Shown in pieces: positions 21,911 through 30,445 of a stretch of 32,275 nucleotides of DNA. The stretch is taken from positions 1-32,275 of the IMG/VR virus record IMGVR_UViG_3300028364_000096; one strand, 5' to 3'. Below the pieces are notes generated by a model that was given only the letters and a program-made list of their open reading frames with translations, did no database searches and was not told the origin of the DNA. This stretch comes from a virus. The stretch's first letter is position 1. Every line of letters starts with the position of its first letter. The position numbers and the translations under genes were made by a program.

Positions 21911-22099
21911 TTATTTTTTACCATTGTTGCGCCACACCTCAATAATGGCTGAAAGGTCAAAACCCATCACAACCACAGGTATACCAACAATCCAAATTGG
22001 AAATTCACCAACCAAGGTGTACACCAATACTAAAAAAATCACCAGAATGAATCCCAGTATAAACCTCAAACTAATTGGCTCTTCGTTACTGCTTGACAT
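21911..22099 (-). CDS. Small membrane protein, holin candidate
   Basis: 62 residues with two hydrophobic segments at about 12-30 (FILGFILVIFLVLVYTLVG) and 34-48 (IWIVGIPVVVMGFDL). A charged tail WRNNGKK follows. Lies in a block of three membrane-protein genes before the lysin. Could be the holin or anti-holin. It overlaps the previous gene by 14 bases. Confidence 0.65.
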   Translation of the reverse strand: MSSSNEEPISLRFILGFILVIFLVLVYTLVGEFPIWIVGIPVVVMGFDLSAIIEVWRNNGKK

Positions 22100-22253
22100 A
22101 GGTGTGAATTTTTATTGCAACAATGGTTGTTATCACACCCAAAGCATAAGAAAATAATATAATGAATCCAAGCTCAGGTGAAAATGGAATCAGTGAAAGG
22201 CCAGTGCTGGTTGCTATGGCGGTTTTTTTAGTCAGAACAATAGTTGGAAGCAT
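22086..22253 (-). CDS. Small membrane protein (one or two segments)
   Basis: 55 residues from the ATG at 22253. A TATAAT ends exactly six bases before this ATG, which decides the start over an upstream in-frame ATG. Hydrophobic residues about 30-48 (FIILFSYALGVITTIVAI) form a membrane helix and an earlier one (about 13-25) is weaker. Probably part of the lysis cassette. Confidence 0.6.
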   Translation of the reverse strand: MLPTIVLTKKTAIATSTGLSLIPFSPELGFIILFSYALGVITTIVAIKIHTYVKQ

Positions 22254-22259
22254 ATCTTT

Positions 22260-22265
22260 ATTATA
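22260..22265 (-). promoter_or_regulatory. Leaderless -10 box before the lysis cassette
   Basis: Minus-strand TATAAT six bases before the ATG at 22253, in the gap after the tail-fibre-like genes. Confidence 0.55.
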
Positions 22266-22278
22266 CATGATGGATTAT

Positions 22279-22869
22279 TTACATATCCAATAAAATGTAT
22301 TTAGGGCTTGCGTAAGTGGTATCACCGCCAATGCTTACTGTGTCACCAGCTTTCACAAATAATGAATAACCAACAGCAACATAGTTTCCACCTGTACCAT
22401 AAATAGTATTACCATTTATTGTGACTGAGGCACGTTGCCTTGAGCCTGCAAAAGCGATTGCAGCAACGGCTGTTGTTGGTGAGTAAGAAAGCCAATCACC
22501 ACAAGGCGCACCATTCTTTGGCCTGTATATTTCAGTTGCGCTCATTGCCCTGCCAACAATACGCTTGATTGTGCCTGCACTGCTTGAAAACTCACCATTA
22601 GTATCAGAAAGGTACATGGTTGTATTTTTAGTCATTCCACTCCAGTCAATAATGTGGTTTGTATCAACATAAATATCACCATCTAGCACACCAGCACTCA
22701 CAGCAATACCAATAAAATTTATCCTTTTATCAAGCGCAGCGCCTGATGCTTTGAAAATTTTGCTTGTTGAATAATCAAAAGCAACTGCATCACCAGCCGC
22801 AATTGTTTCACCACAGGTATAAAGTGGTGTGAAATTTGCTGCTTTGATTCTGTTGCCTGTCTTGATCAT
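22279..22869 (-). CDS. Tail appendage / receptor-binding-type protein
   Basis: 196 residues, almost entirely beta-rich. The stretch ETIAAGDAVAFDYSTSKIF and GMTKNTTMYLSDTNGEF resembles beta-structured domains found in phage fibre and decoration proteins. The C-terminal part (SRQRASVTINGNTIY to the end) looks like another small beta domain. It follows the 165-residue gene by ATGA overlap, at the distal end of the tail module, where receptor-binding proteins are usually found. Specificity cannot be read. Confidence 0.65.
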   Translation of the reverse strand: MIKTGNRIKAANFTPLYTCGETIAAGDAVAFDYSTSKIFKASGAALDKRINFIGIAVSAGVLDGDIYVDTNHIIDWSGMTKNTTMYLSDTNGEFSSSAGTIKRIVGRAMSATEIYRPKNGAPCGDWLSYSPTTAVAAIAFAGSRQRASVTINGNTIYGTGGNYVAVGYSLFVKAGDTVSIGGDTTYASPKYILLDM

Positions 22870-23363
22870 GATGGCGTGATGGTTATTGTGTATTTAATTA
22901 TAACATCCTCATTGGTTGATTTTTCAAAGCCATCAGGCGCATTTATCAACACACGTGTGAAAATGTTTGTTTCCTGAGTGAATACACCAAATTCATGGTA
23001 TGTGCCATCAGGCAGCTCAGCATCACTGGCAAAAAATTCAAGCACAATATCTGTGACTCCAACTGTTGAATTGATGCGGCTTATTGTAGCCACAGGCGTG
23101 GCAAGGTCAGTCTCAGCGCCTGTAACAGCCGCTGTGCCAGTACCAAACTTTGCTTTTGACAAATCAATACTGAGCGCCGTATTGCCGCCAAATTGGCGCA
23201 TCACTAAATTCACACCAAAGCCATTGGCTGCCACAATTTTATTCTTTTGCTCATGCACTCTTTTCAGGCGGCCAGTCTCTGAATCACGCACCTCAAATCG
23301 CACGCTGCCACTAATAAAAGCATTGTCAGGATGATCTTGAATTGTCATGTGTTGAGTGATCAT
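22866..23363 (-). CDS. Distal tail / baseplate-type protein
   Basis: 165 residues. It has the pattern of a small phage fibre-base module: SGSVRFEVRDSETGRLKRV, then AKFGTGTAAVTGAETDLATPV, and FGVFTQETNIFTRVL. Such proteins sit at the tail tip and support fibres. ATGA overlaps on both sides make a tight cassette. The assignment is by resemblance and position. Confidence 0.65.
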   Translation of the reverse strand: MITQHMTIQDHPDNAFISGSVRFEVRDSETGRLKRVHEQKNKIVAANGFGVNLVMRQFGGNTALSIDLSKAKFGTGTAAVTGAETDLATPVATISRINSTVGVTDIVLEFFASDAELPDGTYHEFGVFTQETNIFTRVLINAPDGFEKSTNEDVIIKYTITITPS

Positions 23364-23668
23364 GATTTGATTTTCTTATCCTCTTTGAATTTTGGCAGCT
23401 CTTTTTTGGCCACATCGTATTGAGTCAGCAAGGTTTCAAGCTGCTCATTTCGATTCTGCAATTTGAGTATATTTTTGTTGTTTTTCTCAATTTCCTCAGC
23501 AAACACTTTTGGATCAATCTTGCGGCGCTGCATTTTTTCAGCAGTCTCAACCACAATCAAATCACCGTTGGCAGGATCAATCTGAGTATCCCACTTTTCC
23601 AGTGATGAGCTTTTCTCAATCTTTGTTTTATTGCTGATTCTTTTCATATTGTTGATTCCATTATACAT
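23360..23668 (-). CDS. Small coiled-coil tail protein, unknown
   Basis: 102 residues from the ATG at 23668, which overlaps the tail hub stop, or 95 from an ATG at 23647. The second half is a coiled coil (EIEKNNKNILKLQNRNEQLE and following). Between hub and distal tail genes, so it may link or spacer tail components. No family recognised. Confidence 0.65.
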   Translation of the reverse strand: MYNGINNMKRISNKTKIEKSSSLEKWDTQIDPANGDLIVVETAEKMQRRKIDPKVFAEEIEKNNKNILKLQNRNEQLETLLTQYDVAKKELPKFKEDKKIKS

Positions 23669-25089
23669 CAGCCAAATGTGGCAGCGCCGTATGTTGCTGT
23701 GTTACCAACCAAATCGCCATCAGGATTATCATATACATACAGGTTTGATTGCGCAGTGATGCTGGTGATCTCATCACTAATGGTGGCACTGTCTGAGTAC
23801 TGCAAATATGTGAGCAAGGTTGTTTGCTCACCCTCACTCAATTCCTCATCAAGCAGCAAGCGTTGCAGCAGGTCAACAATGCCCACTGTTTTGAGTGTGG
23901 CCAAATCAACTTGCCAAATATAATTATCAGGTGAGCGCATAACAAATTGAACCTTTTGAATCAAAAAGCCCTCAGCCAAATCACGCAGCACGCTATTGAT
24001 GTTGATGATTTGCCCTGAGCGCAATCCTGATGTTGTGGTGTCAAAATTGGCCTCATTGATTGTGGCGCTGTATGCATCCAACTCAGCCAAAGCACGATCC
24101 ACCGCCTCATCACGTGATTTGATTGTTTTGTCTACAATCTCAAACTCAAATTTTCCATACTCACCAATTGAGACTGGTGATGGCACGTTCACCAAAATAG
24201 GAAACAGGGGAATTCCTGTGATGTTGATTTCCTCACCACCAGTCATTTCATTTCCAGCAGTGAATTTGATGTATTTTTCATTGAAATTCCACAATACCTC
24301 ATAGCTGGCAGGGTCACTCAAATAGTCAGTACCAGCTGTTTGCAGATCATCATCAACCTCAATATCAGGCAAATTTGCAAATTTGTTTGCCAAAGGGAAT
24401 TCAGATTGCCCTGCATCAGCAACATATGTTTCAGTGCGTTCCTCACCCTCAGCCTCACCACCTTGCACAAAAATACTGTTGCGGATTTGTGAAATGTCTC
24501 TATTCACCTCAAGTGATTCAAAAACATAGTTGGCGCTGGTATCACTCAAGTTGAATGGCGCTGCTTTGGCATTTTTATTGAAAAAATGAATGTCTTTGTT
24601 GTAGTCAACATACCATGAGTAATTGAGCAGCTTGGCTATTTTTTGCAATGCTTGACTCATGGTGATGCGGTTGAAAGCCACTGATGCCAGCACCTTTGGC
24701 GCACTCACGCCGCTCACAGTAAAGCCTGAGGCGTATGTGGTCACTAAATCAGCAATCACATCCTCAGCAGCAGTATCCTCATAACGCTCAACAATGAGCA
24801 TCCTGTCCAGCTCATGCACGTAGTCAGCGCAGCGCACATCATATTGCACTGTTGTGTGTCCAATCACCTTTTCTTGAATAGCAATGATTGTGCCACCAAA
24901 AATTCGATCACCATCCAATGTGGCAATCACCTCTTGATTCACTAACGGCTTGAGGCCACCAACAGCAGTGCGCTCAATAGTAAACTGGCAAATGTCAGTG
25001 CGGTTGTTGATTTGGTCAGTGATGCGCAGTGAGCCTTTTTTGATTTCATCCTTGGCCTCAACTGCATTGATGGTGATGGAAAATGCCAT
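23668..25089 (-). CDS. Tail hub / tail-associated protein (gp27/gpD-like)
   Basis: 473 residues. The segment KGSLRITDQINNRTDICQF, then GGTIIAIQEKVIG, YDVRCADYVHELDRM and a KIAKLLNYSWYVDYNK pattern are typical for siphophage tail-hub proteins related to gp27 of T4 and gp44 of Mu. Middle and C-terminal parts are beta-rich. It lies directly after the tape measure, the canonical place. It should close the tail tube and organise the baseplate. Confidence 0.82.
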   Translation of the reverse strand: MAFSITINAVEAKDEIKKGSLRITDQINNRTDICQFTIERTAVGGLKPLVNQEVIATLDGDRIFGGTIIAIQEKVIGHTTVQYDVRCADYVHELDRMLIVERYEDTAAEDVIADLVTTYASGFTVSGVSAPKVLASVAFNRITMSQALQKIAKLLNYSWYVDYNKDIHFFNKNAKAAPFNLSDTSANYVFESLEVNRDISQIRNSIFVQGGEAEGEERTETYVADAGQSEFPLANKFANLPDIEVDDDLQTAGTDYLSDPASYEVLWNFNEKYIKFTAGNEMTGGEEINITGIPLFPILVNVPSPVSIGEYGKFEFEIVDKTIKSRDEAVDRALAELDAYSATINEANFDTTTSGLRSGQIININSVLRDLAEGFLIQKVQFVMRSPDNYIWQVDLATLKTVGIVDLLQRLLLDEELSEGEQTTLLTYLQYSDSATISDEITSITAQSNLYVYDNPDGDLVGNTATYGAATFG

Positions 25090-25091
25090 GA

Positions 25092-26921
25092 TTATATTCT
25101 GATATTATCCTGCACTAGTCTCACGATTCGATCACCAACACGCTCAGCCATATCATCCTCATCAGCAAACATATTGCCATTGATGTTGACGATCACGCTT
25201 GAGCCACCAAAGCCAGCAAGGCGGCTATTTGGCACAATGCGGCCAGCTGTGCTTGGCATAAACATTTCAGCGCCATTCTCACCAACCATATACGGCTGGC
25301 CACTGGATACAGCGCCCCCTGAGGCACGCCCACCAATCACATCCTTGCCTTTGTCTACAACTTTATTGAAAGCGTCTTTGATGGCTGAGGCAGCCTTTTT
25401 GGCCGCATCAGTGATCTTTGTGAGCATATCAAGCATTGGCTGCACTTTCTCTTGAATAAAATCAACAGCGCCAGCAATACCCTCTTTGGCTGAATCAAAT
25501 GCTTGGCGCACATGATCCCACGCACCAGCAGCAATGTTTGCCACCCCTTGAAATACCTCACTAGCTTTGCTCAGAAACGCCTGCAAATATCCTTTCATGG
25601 TATCAAGGATGCCACCAATTGATTCTTTGATGCCATTCCAAATTTCCACAAATGCATCACGCATCATGCCCAATTTGGTTTGCCACTCAGGAAAAAATGC
25701 ATCAAGTATCAGCGCAATCAATCCCACAATAAAATACATGGCAGTTTCAATCACTGTTTTGATGGTTTCAAAAATGCCAGTGATGTATGAAACATACCAA
25801 TCAAAAGCCGCACCAATAGCTGTGCCAATTGATTCAAGTACACCGCCAATTGTTTCTTTGATAGCGCCCCACACCTCAGCGGCTTTTTCTTTTATAAAAT
25901 CCCAATTTTTTATGACTATGTATACAGCAGCTGCAAGGGCAGTGAGCGCCACCACAATCAAAGTAATAGGTGAAAACAGCACAGCAAAGCCTGTGATGAT
26001 TGCAGGCAGTGCAAGGCCTAGCAGCCCCACCACAGTCACCACAGCAGCCAAGGCAGCCGCTACACCCATCAAGGTGGCAAACAGCTGTGGATTTTCACTG
26101 GCAAACTCACTGATCTTTTCAATAATTGGTGTGAGTGCTTGTACCAATGCCTCAAGTGCTGGCAGTAGCGCCTCACCAATGGTTGAGCGCATATCTGCAA
26201 ATTGAGCGCCAAGCGCCTGCAACTTTTCAGCTGAGGTGGTAGTTACTCCACCCATTTTCTCAATCTCAGCCTGCCCTTGCTCAATCACGATATTGAAAAG
26301 TGCTTGCTTTTGCTCAGCCTCAGTCAACTCATCAACAGCTTTTCCAATCTGTGCCGCATACTGCTCTTGAGCTTTGGCAGCTGTGGTGGTGATTCCAAGG
26401 TTATCCAAAATCATCACTGAGCCACGCCCAATACCTGTTGAAAGGTCATTGAACGCTTGCTCAACAGAAAGCCCCATGATCTGTGCCTTATTCCTTGCCA
26501 CCTCCATGAGCGCAGTAAAATCCTCAGTGTTGTTGGCAACACCAAGCGCCATAGCTTTGTTGGCTGTGAGCATCAAATCAGTTTCAGAAATAGTACCGCC
26601 TGATGCACGCTTGAGTGCCTCAACAATTTCATCAGCATCAGCACCAATGCTCTCAGTCATTCTTTGGAATCCTAGTGCAACAGCCTGAGACTGCGCACCC
26701 TCTTGGCCAAACTTTATGAAAGCAGTACCAATAGCACCAAGCGCAACCGCACCAGTTGCGGCCATGCGCCTGAATGTAGGCTCAAAATTCTCAAGGCTTT
26801 TCTTGAGGTTTTTTTCCTGTTTGTTGATTGTCTCAAACTGAGTACCAAGCTGCTTGAAAGCAGCGCTGGCTTTGTTTTGAGCATCAATGATGATTTTGAG
26901 TGTTTGTGTTGCTGCTGCCAT
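25092..26921 (-). CDS. Tape measure protein
   Basis: 609 residues. N-terminal helical region (KIIIDAQNKASAAFKQL), a TP901-like core (about 75-240) and a strongly hydrophobic block at about 282-337, then repeated amphipathic Trp-containing helices to about 510 and a Gly-rich C-terminal segment (MVGENGAEMFMPSTAG) that is common at the end of tape measures. With about 1.5 A per residue, a tail near 90 nm would be expected. Preceded by tail chaperone genes with a frameshift. Confidence 0.93.
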   Translation of the reverse strand: MAAATQTLKIIIDAQNKASAAFKQLGTQFETINKQEKNLKKSLENFEPTFRRMAATGAVALGAIGTAFIKFGQEGAQSQAVALGFQRMTESIGADADEIVEALKRASGGTISETDLMLTANKAMALGVANNTEDFTALMEVARNKAQIMGLSVEQAFNDLSTGIGRGSVMILDNLGITTTAAKAQEQYAAQIGKAVDELTEAEQKQALFNIVIEQGQAEIEKMGGVTTTSAEKLQALGAQFADMRSTIGEALLPALEALVQALTPIIEKISEFASENPQLFATLMGVAAALAAVVTVVGLLGLALPAIITGFAVLFSPITLIVVALTALAAAVYIVIKNWDFIKEKAAEVWGAIKETIGGVLESIGTAIGAAFDWYVSYITGIFETIKTVIETAMYFIVGLIALILDAFFPEWQTKLGMMRDAFVEIWNGIKESIGGILDTMKGYLQAFLSKASEVFQGVANIAAGAWDHVRQAFDSAKEGIAGAVDFIQEKVQPMLDMLTKITDAAKKAASAIKDAFNKVVDKGKDVIGGRASGGAVSSGQPYMVGENGAEMFMPSTAGRIVPNSRLAGFGGSSVIVNINGNMFADEDDMAERVGDRIVRLVQDNIRI

Positions 26922-26930
26922 AAATACTTT

Positions 26931-27424
26931 TTATTTGCCTCTTGAGGCGGTTTTGGCACGCTTGGCACGGTCATTCAATTCATCAACTAATGCTTTGATA
27001 AACCATGCAGGTTGTGCCATGTAGGTGTGGAAACTCCACTGCATTTCCAAGCACAAATCAACTATGATTTGGTAGTCTCGGAATTTTTTTTTGCATCAAT
27101 GCCATTGATGGCTTGCGTGATTTCAGCAAAATCTGAGTCAGGCAATTCCATCATGGTTTCCATCAGGTTTTCGGTTGAGCCGTTGATACTCACAACATAT
27201 ACCTCAGCTTGCTTGTTTTGCATTTCTACAGCAGCAGCTGGATCAATGTTGCTCATACCAGTATTTGCACCCTCACGCTGCGCAGATTGTGAAAGGTCAA
27301 ATTTCATCTTGCTGAATACAACCGCTTGCACCTGTTGTTGCTCACGTGCTGTGATCCAGTCTTTGATCACCACTTTGGCTTTCACCAGTGATGTTTCAAT
27401 TTCTCTTGTTGGTGTTTCAATCAT
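26931..27424 (-). CDS. Tail assembly chaperone, frameshifted long form (GT type)
   Basis: Programmed -1 frameshift at a heptamer A-AAA-AAA (27086-27092) within nine A joins residues 1-113 of the short chaperone to 51 residues of the overlapping frame, for 164 in total. The extension reads DLCLEMQWSFHTYMAQPAWF, typical for the T domain that contacts the tape measure, and ends in a basic helix before a TAA at 26931, ten bases before the tape measure ATG. No start codon is needed for the second part. Confidence 0.85.
27062..27424 (-). CDS. Tail assembly chaperone, short form (G type)
   Basis: 120 residues. It lies between tube and tape measure genes, as lambda G does. It coats the tape measure during assembly and is not expected in the virion. 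Acidic, helical C-terminal portion. The zero-frame reading ends in TAG at 27062, shortly after the slippery run. Confidence 0.83.
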   Translation of the reverse strand: MIETPTREIETSLVKAKVVIKDWITAREQQQVQAVVFSKMKFDLSQSAQREGANTGMSNIDPAAAVEMQNKQAEVYVVSINGSTENLMETMMELPDSDFAEITQAINGIDAKKNSETTKS

Positions 27425-27437
27425 ATATTCTCAATAG

Positions 27438-28427
27438 TTAGTATGCTGATTCCTCATTTGTCACAACCACATCAATCTGCTTACCAGCAGCATCATCGTA
27501 GTGTGCAACAAATTCTAGTGACTCACTTGCAATATCATCAATTGGCCGTGATTCATCGTAGCCCTCAAGTGTCACCTTTGGCAAAGTGATCACAATCTTT
27601 GGTGTTGATGATGCACCAATTGTTTCAGCAGTGTTTTCAATAGTGATTTCCATTGCTTTGGCACTGCCAGCTTTGAACCAATCGTAGTATTCTTTTGCAC
27701 TGTATTCCAGCTGCAATGATCCATTCACATCAACCATCAGTGCAATGATGTCATTTGGTGTGAGTGATCCAAGGCACTGCTTGACACGTGCGCCGTTGGC
27801 AATGTTGAGGCTCAATTCAGTAAGACAAATTGCCTCAGCTGCACCAAGGCCAGCCACATTGGCAGCAATTTTCACACTCACACCTTGGCGTGGAAATACG
27901 TGATCATCACTAGCAAATGCTGGTGTATAGTCAGCCACCTCATTTTCTTGTTTTCCTAGCAGTCCAGCGGTTGCAAAAACTAATTCACTTGGTTGTGCTG
28001 TGAGTTGCAAGCTAGTCGCAACCAATAGCGGAATTTGATAGTGCTGCTCAGCGCCTCTTGCGATTGCAGCAGTTAGTGCAGGCGCACGTGGCTCATCCAC
28101 ATCAATGGTGAATGTGTGATCGTACACGCCTGAGTCACCACCTTTCTCAGCTGATGCAACTGAGCCAAGCAATGAAAGCAAGAAATATCCAATTGTGCCG
28201 TTTCGCACATTGAATTCAAAATCACCCTCAACACGTTGTGCAGTGATGATTGAATCTTGAGAATTGGCACGTGTGCCTTTTGTTTCTTTGATCAACTGCT
28301 TTTCAAGCATTGTTTTCAAAGATGTTGGCACTCGCCCTCGCAGCCAGTGTGTAGGCGCAACAGCTGTGCCTCTTGTTGTTTCTTTTCCAACTCCAAGCTG
28401 GATGTTTTCACCTAAAAGTACAGGCAT
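27438..28427 (-). CDS. Major tail tube protein
   Basis: 329 residues. The start (LLGENIQLGVGKETTRGTAV), the beta-rich centre and the C-terminal IVVTNEESAY end match the siphophage tail tube family. A segment VEGDFEFNVRNGTIGYFLLS and the GLLGKQENE strand are typical. It is next to the chaperone genes. Tube subunits stack around the tape measure. Gap of 13 bases to the chaperone. Confidence 0.88.
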   Translation of the reverse strand: MPVLLGENIQLGVGKETTRGTAVAPTHWLRGRVPTSLKTMLEKQLIKETKGTRANSQDSIITAQRVEGDFEFNVRNGTIGYFLLSLLGSVASAEKGGDSGVYDHTFTIDVDEPRAPALTAAIARGAEQHYQIPLLVATSLQLTAQPSELVFATAGLLGKQENEVADYTPAFASDDHVFPRQGVSVKIAANVAGLGAAEAICLTELSLNIANGARVKQCLGSLTPNDIIALMVDVNGSLQLEYSAKEYYDWFKAGSAKAMEITIENTAETIGASSTPKIVITLPKVTLEGYDESRPIDDIASESLEFVAHYDDAAGKQIDVVVTNEESAY

Positions 28428-28432
28428 AATAA

Positions 28433-28627
28433 TTATTTTTTATTGCTAAGTTTTTTGGTGGCCTGCTCAAGCGTTTCAGCCTCAACAGTTACACCTTGGC
28501 CAGTAAAATGCCATTTGCGCAGCGTTTTTGTTGGCTCAACTGTTTTCCCAGCCGCACGCTTTGATGAGCGTGATTTGGTACTCACACCTGATTGCTTGAT
28601 TTGTTTGTTTTCGTATCCATCAATCAT
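28433..28627 (-). CDS. Small basic protein between tail terminator and tube
   Basis: 64 residues from the ATG at 28627, chosen because TATAAT lies seven bases before it; an ATG six bases upstream is only one base after the box. Very basic, with Ser/Lys-rich stretches (KSRSSKRAAGKTVEPTK) and a short alpha/beta C-terminus. Small proteins at this place are sometimes tail-associated; function unknown. Confidence 0.65.
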   Translation of the reverse strand: MIDGYENKQIKQSGVSTKSRSSKRAAGKTVEPTKTLRKWHFTGQGVTVEAETLEQATKKLSNKK

Positions 28628-28634
28628 TGTCATA

Positions 28635-28640
28635 ATTATA
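28635..28640 (-). promoter_or_regulatory. Leaderless -10 box before the tail-tube cluster
   Basis: Minus-strand TATAAT seven bases before the ATG at 28627. Confidence 0.5.
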
Positions 28641-28653
28641 TCACACGGTTAGT

Positions 28654-29079
28654 CTAGCAATTTTCATGCACCATACATTGCACAGTCACCTCACCAACAA
28701 TGTATACCCCCTCATCACCTGCCTCAATAGTCACCAAAGATGATGGCACAGGCATTGTGATAAGCGCTGCTGGCTGCAATACACTGCGCACATTGAATAG
28801 CGCAATGAGCTGATCCATCACATCCTCAGTGGCTTTCACAGCCGCCTCATACTCATCATTATTCTTGAAAAGATTGTATGTGAAAATGCTGAAACTGTAT
28901 GTGCGTTTGTTACTGTCAGTGCTTTGGTAGTCGTTACTGTTCACACTATTTGCCACTGCAATTGCAGGAAATGAATCAAACTTGGTGTGAGCATAATTGA
29001 TTTGGCTCACTAAATCAGTGATTGCTGTGGTGGCCGCTAGTTTGTCCACAATGGCCTGATGAATAGTGCGATAACTCAT
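28654..29079 (-). CDS. Tail terminator protein
   Basis: 141 residues. Pattern of the tail-completion family (MSYRTIHQAIVDKLAATT, then FPAIAVANS and a C-terminal VYIVGEVTVQC beta strand). It caps the tube and forms the head-tail joint. Genes before and after fit the standard head-tail order. Confidence 0.78.
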   Translation of the reverse strand: MSYRTIHQAIVDKLAATTAITDLVSQINYAHTKFDSFPAIAVANSVNSNDYQSTDSNKRTYSFSIFTYNLFKNNDEYEAAVKATEDVMDQLIALFNVRSVLQPAALITMPVPSSLVTIEAGDEGVYIVGEVTVQCMVHENC

Positions 29080-29081
29080 GC

Positions 29082-29516
29082 CTAAATCATACCACGCTCA
29101 CGCATCAATTTGGTTTTCAACTCTTGCCTCACAGCCTGCTGGATTGCATTGAAAGCTGGATCAGTGGCACGGCGCAGCGCACGATCCATGAATGGATTGC
29201 CTTTGACATACGGCTTTTTGAGACTCTTGCCAAGCGCAGGCACATAGCGGCCAACGGTTTGTGCGTGTCCCTCATGCACCCAAAATCCATATTCTGAGCC
29301 AACATACACCTCACCACGTGTTTTGCTGAGCGTGCGGTATTTGATTGACTGCTGCAATTTTCCTTTGTCAACAGGCGCTTCCGCCATTGCGTAGCTTTGC
29401 ACAATGCGCAGCGCTGATTCAATACCACCTTTGATTCCATTCTCTATGATGTCAGGCGCACTGGCGTACCGCACAGCGATTTTGTCACCATCCACCACCT
29501 GCACTTTTATATCCAT
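29082..29516 (-). CDS. HK97 gp10-like head-tail / tail component
   Basis: 144 residues. A gp10 signature: MAEAPVDKGKLQQSIKYRT and VYVGSEYGFWVHEGHA, then a conserved FMDRALRRA. It acts at the head-tail joint or in tail completion. Adjacent to closure and terminator genes. Confidence 0.85.
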   Translation of the reverse strand: MDIKVQVVDGDKIAVRYASAPDIIENGIKGGIESALRIVQSYAMAEAPVDKGKLQQSIKYRTLSKTRGEVYVGSEYGFWVHEGHAQTVGRYVPALGKSLKKPYVKGNPFMDRALRRATDPAFNAIQQAVRQELKTKLMRERGMI

Positions 29517-29519
29517 ATA

Positions 29520-29843
29520 TTATGTTTGATCAAAAATTCGGATAATTGCCTCAACGTGATCTTGGCTGGCTGAAAATCCAAGGCTGTATTTTTCCACTCC
29601 AATCACTTTGTATTCATCAGAATCAACTAAAATCCTGTCACCCTCTTGCAAGTCAGTGATGCCACAAAACATCTGATAATCTTTGCCAAGAATATACTCA
29701 GTATTTTCAACAAAAGATGCATCCAGTGGCTGGATGTGTACTGGTACATCAGTAGCAATATCACTCAGGCCTTTCTTTGCGCCTGTGGTAGTAGCAAACC
29801 GCTTGATGGTCACTGTTTTGTTGTAAAAATCTGCAATAGCCAT
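29520..29843 (-). CDS. Head closure protein (gp16/gpFII-like)
   Basis: 107 residues, beta-rich (VTIKRFATTTGA and GDRILVDSDEYKVIGV) with the usual pattern of siphophage head-closure adaptors. Lies between the connector and gp10-like genes in canonical order. It plugs the portal after packaging. Confidence 0.8.
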   Translation of the reverse strand: MAIADFYNKTVTIKRFATTTGAKKGLSDIATDVPVHIQPLDASFVENTEYILGKDYQMFCGITDLQEGDRILVDSDEYKVIGVEKYSLGFSASQDHVEAIIRIFDQT

Positions 29844-29845
29844 AT

Positions 29846-30421
29846 TTAGAATGAAAAGCGCCTGTGGCTGCGTATGATGTGCATTGCACGCTCATAATCA
29901 TTCCACCCCTTTTCAGTAGCGTATGACACAGAATAGCGGCCAATGGTTTCAGATTGCACCTTGCGGCCTTTGGCTTGGCCATGATTCACAACACCAGCTG
30001 TGAGGATTGTGGCAGCCAACGTGAGGTCAGCAGGCAACGCACCATCAGCATACTGGCCAAATTTTCCAGTGATCACCACATTTTGGCGGCCACGTAAAAA
30101 GTTTTTATTTTCCAAAACAATGCGTGACTTTGGCGCAGTGTTTGCAGGGTACAAATAATAATCATCAGAATCAATAGTGATGCCATCAACCACAACACTG
30201 GTGATGCTTTGGATGTCGGCCACGCTCAACTGAGTGCCACCAATACCATCAAATTTGTACGCAACATCATCAGCGCCTGCCATCAGTGTGCGATTTGCAA
30301 GTGAATCCATGTACAAACTAATTGCCTCAATCCATTGCTCAACCTCAGGCTCAAAAGCATCATCAATTTCAATGAGCAAATAGCTTTCTATATTTTCAAC
30401 TGTTGTGTATTGCTTGGCCAT
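29846..30421 (-). CDS. Head-tail connector (gp6/gp15-like adaptor)
   Basis: 191 residues. The helical start (TTVENIESYLLIEIDDAFEP), the QWIEAISLYMDSLANR helix and the beta-rich middle are typical of the adaptor that binds the portal ring. First gene of the joint cassette after the fibre. A TGCTATAAT lies 11 bases before the ATG, so the joint-tail genes have their own promoter. Confidence 0.83.
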   Translation of the reverse strand: MAKQYTTVENIESYLLIEIDDAFEPEVEQWIEAISLYMDSLANRTLMAGADDVAYKFDGIGGTQLSVADIQSITSVVVDGITIDSDDYYLYPANTAPKSRIVLENKNFLRGRQNVVITGKFGQYADGALPADLTLAATILTAGVVNHGQAKGRKVQSETIGRYSVSYATEKGWNDYERAMHIIRSHRRFSF

Positions 30422-30432
30422 ATATCGTTTTT

Positions 30433-30441
30433 ATTATAGCA
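30433..30441 (-). promoter_or_regulatory. Extended -10 box before the connector gene
   Basis: TGCTATAAT 11 bases before the ATG, right after the fibre gene stop. Confidence 0.55.
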
Positions 30442-30445
30442 TCAC

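Noticed and set aside
22115-22131. Extra operator-like palindrome (AACAA-TGG-TTGTT)
   Set aside because: Two mismatches per palindrome to the consensus and not placed against a -10 box; probably chance.
25567-26205. Long plus-strand reading frame of 212 residues opposite the tape measure gene
   Set aside because: It is the mirror of a clear tape measure gene with biased codons; no start signals or recognisable protein. Similar plus-strand frames at 1517-2029, 3056-3631, 8513-8998 and 10154-10720 were rejected for the same reason.
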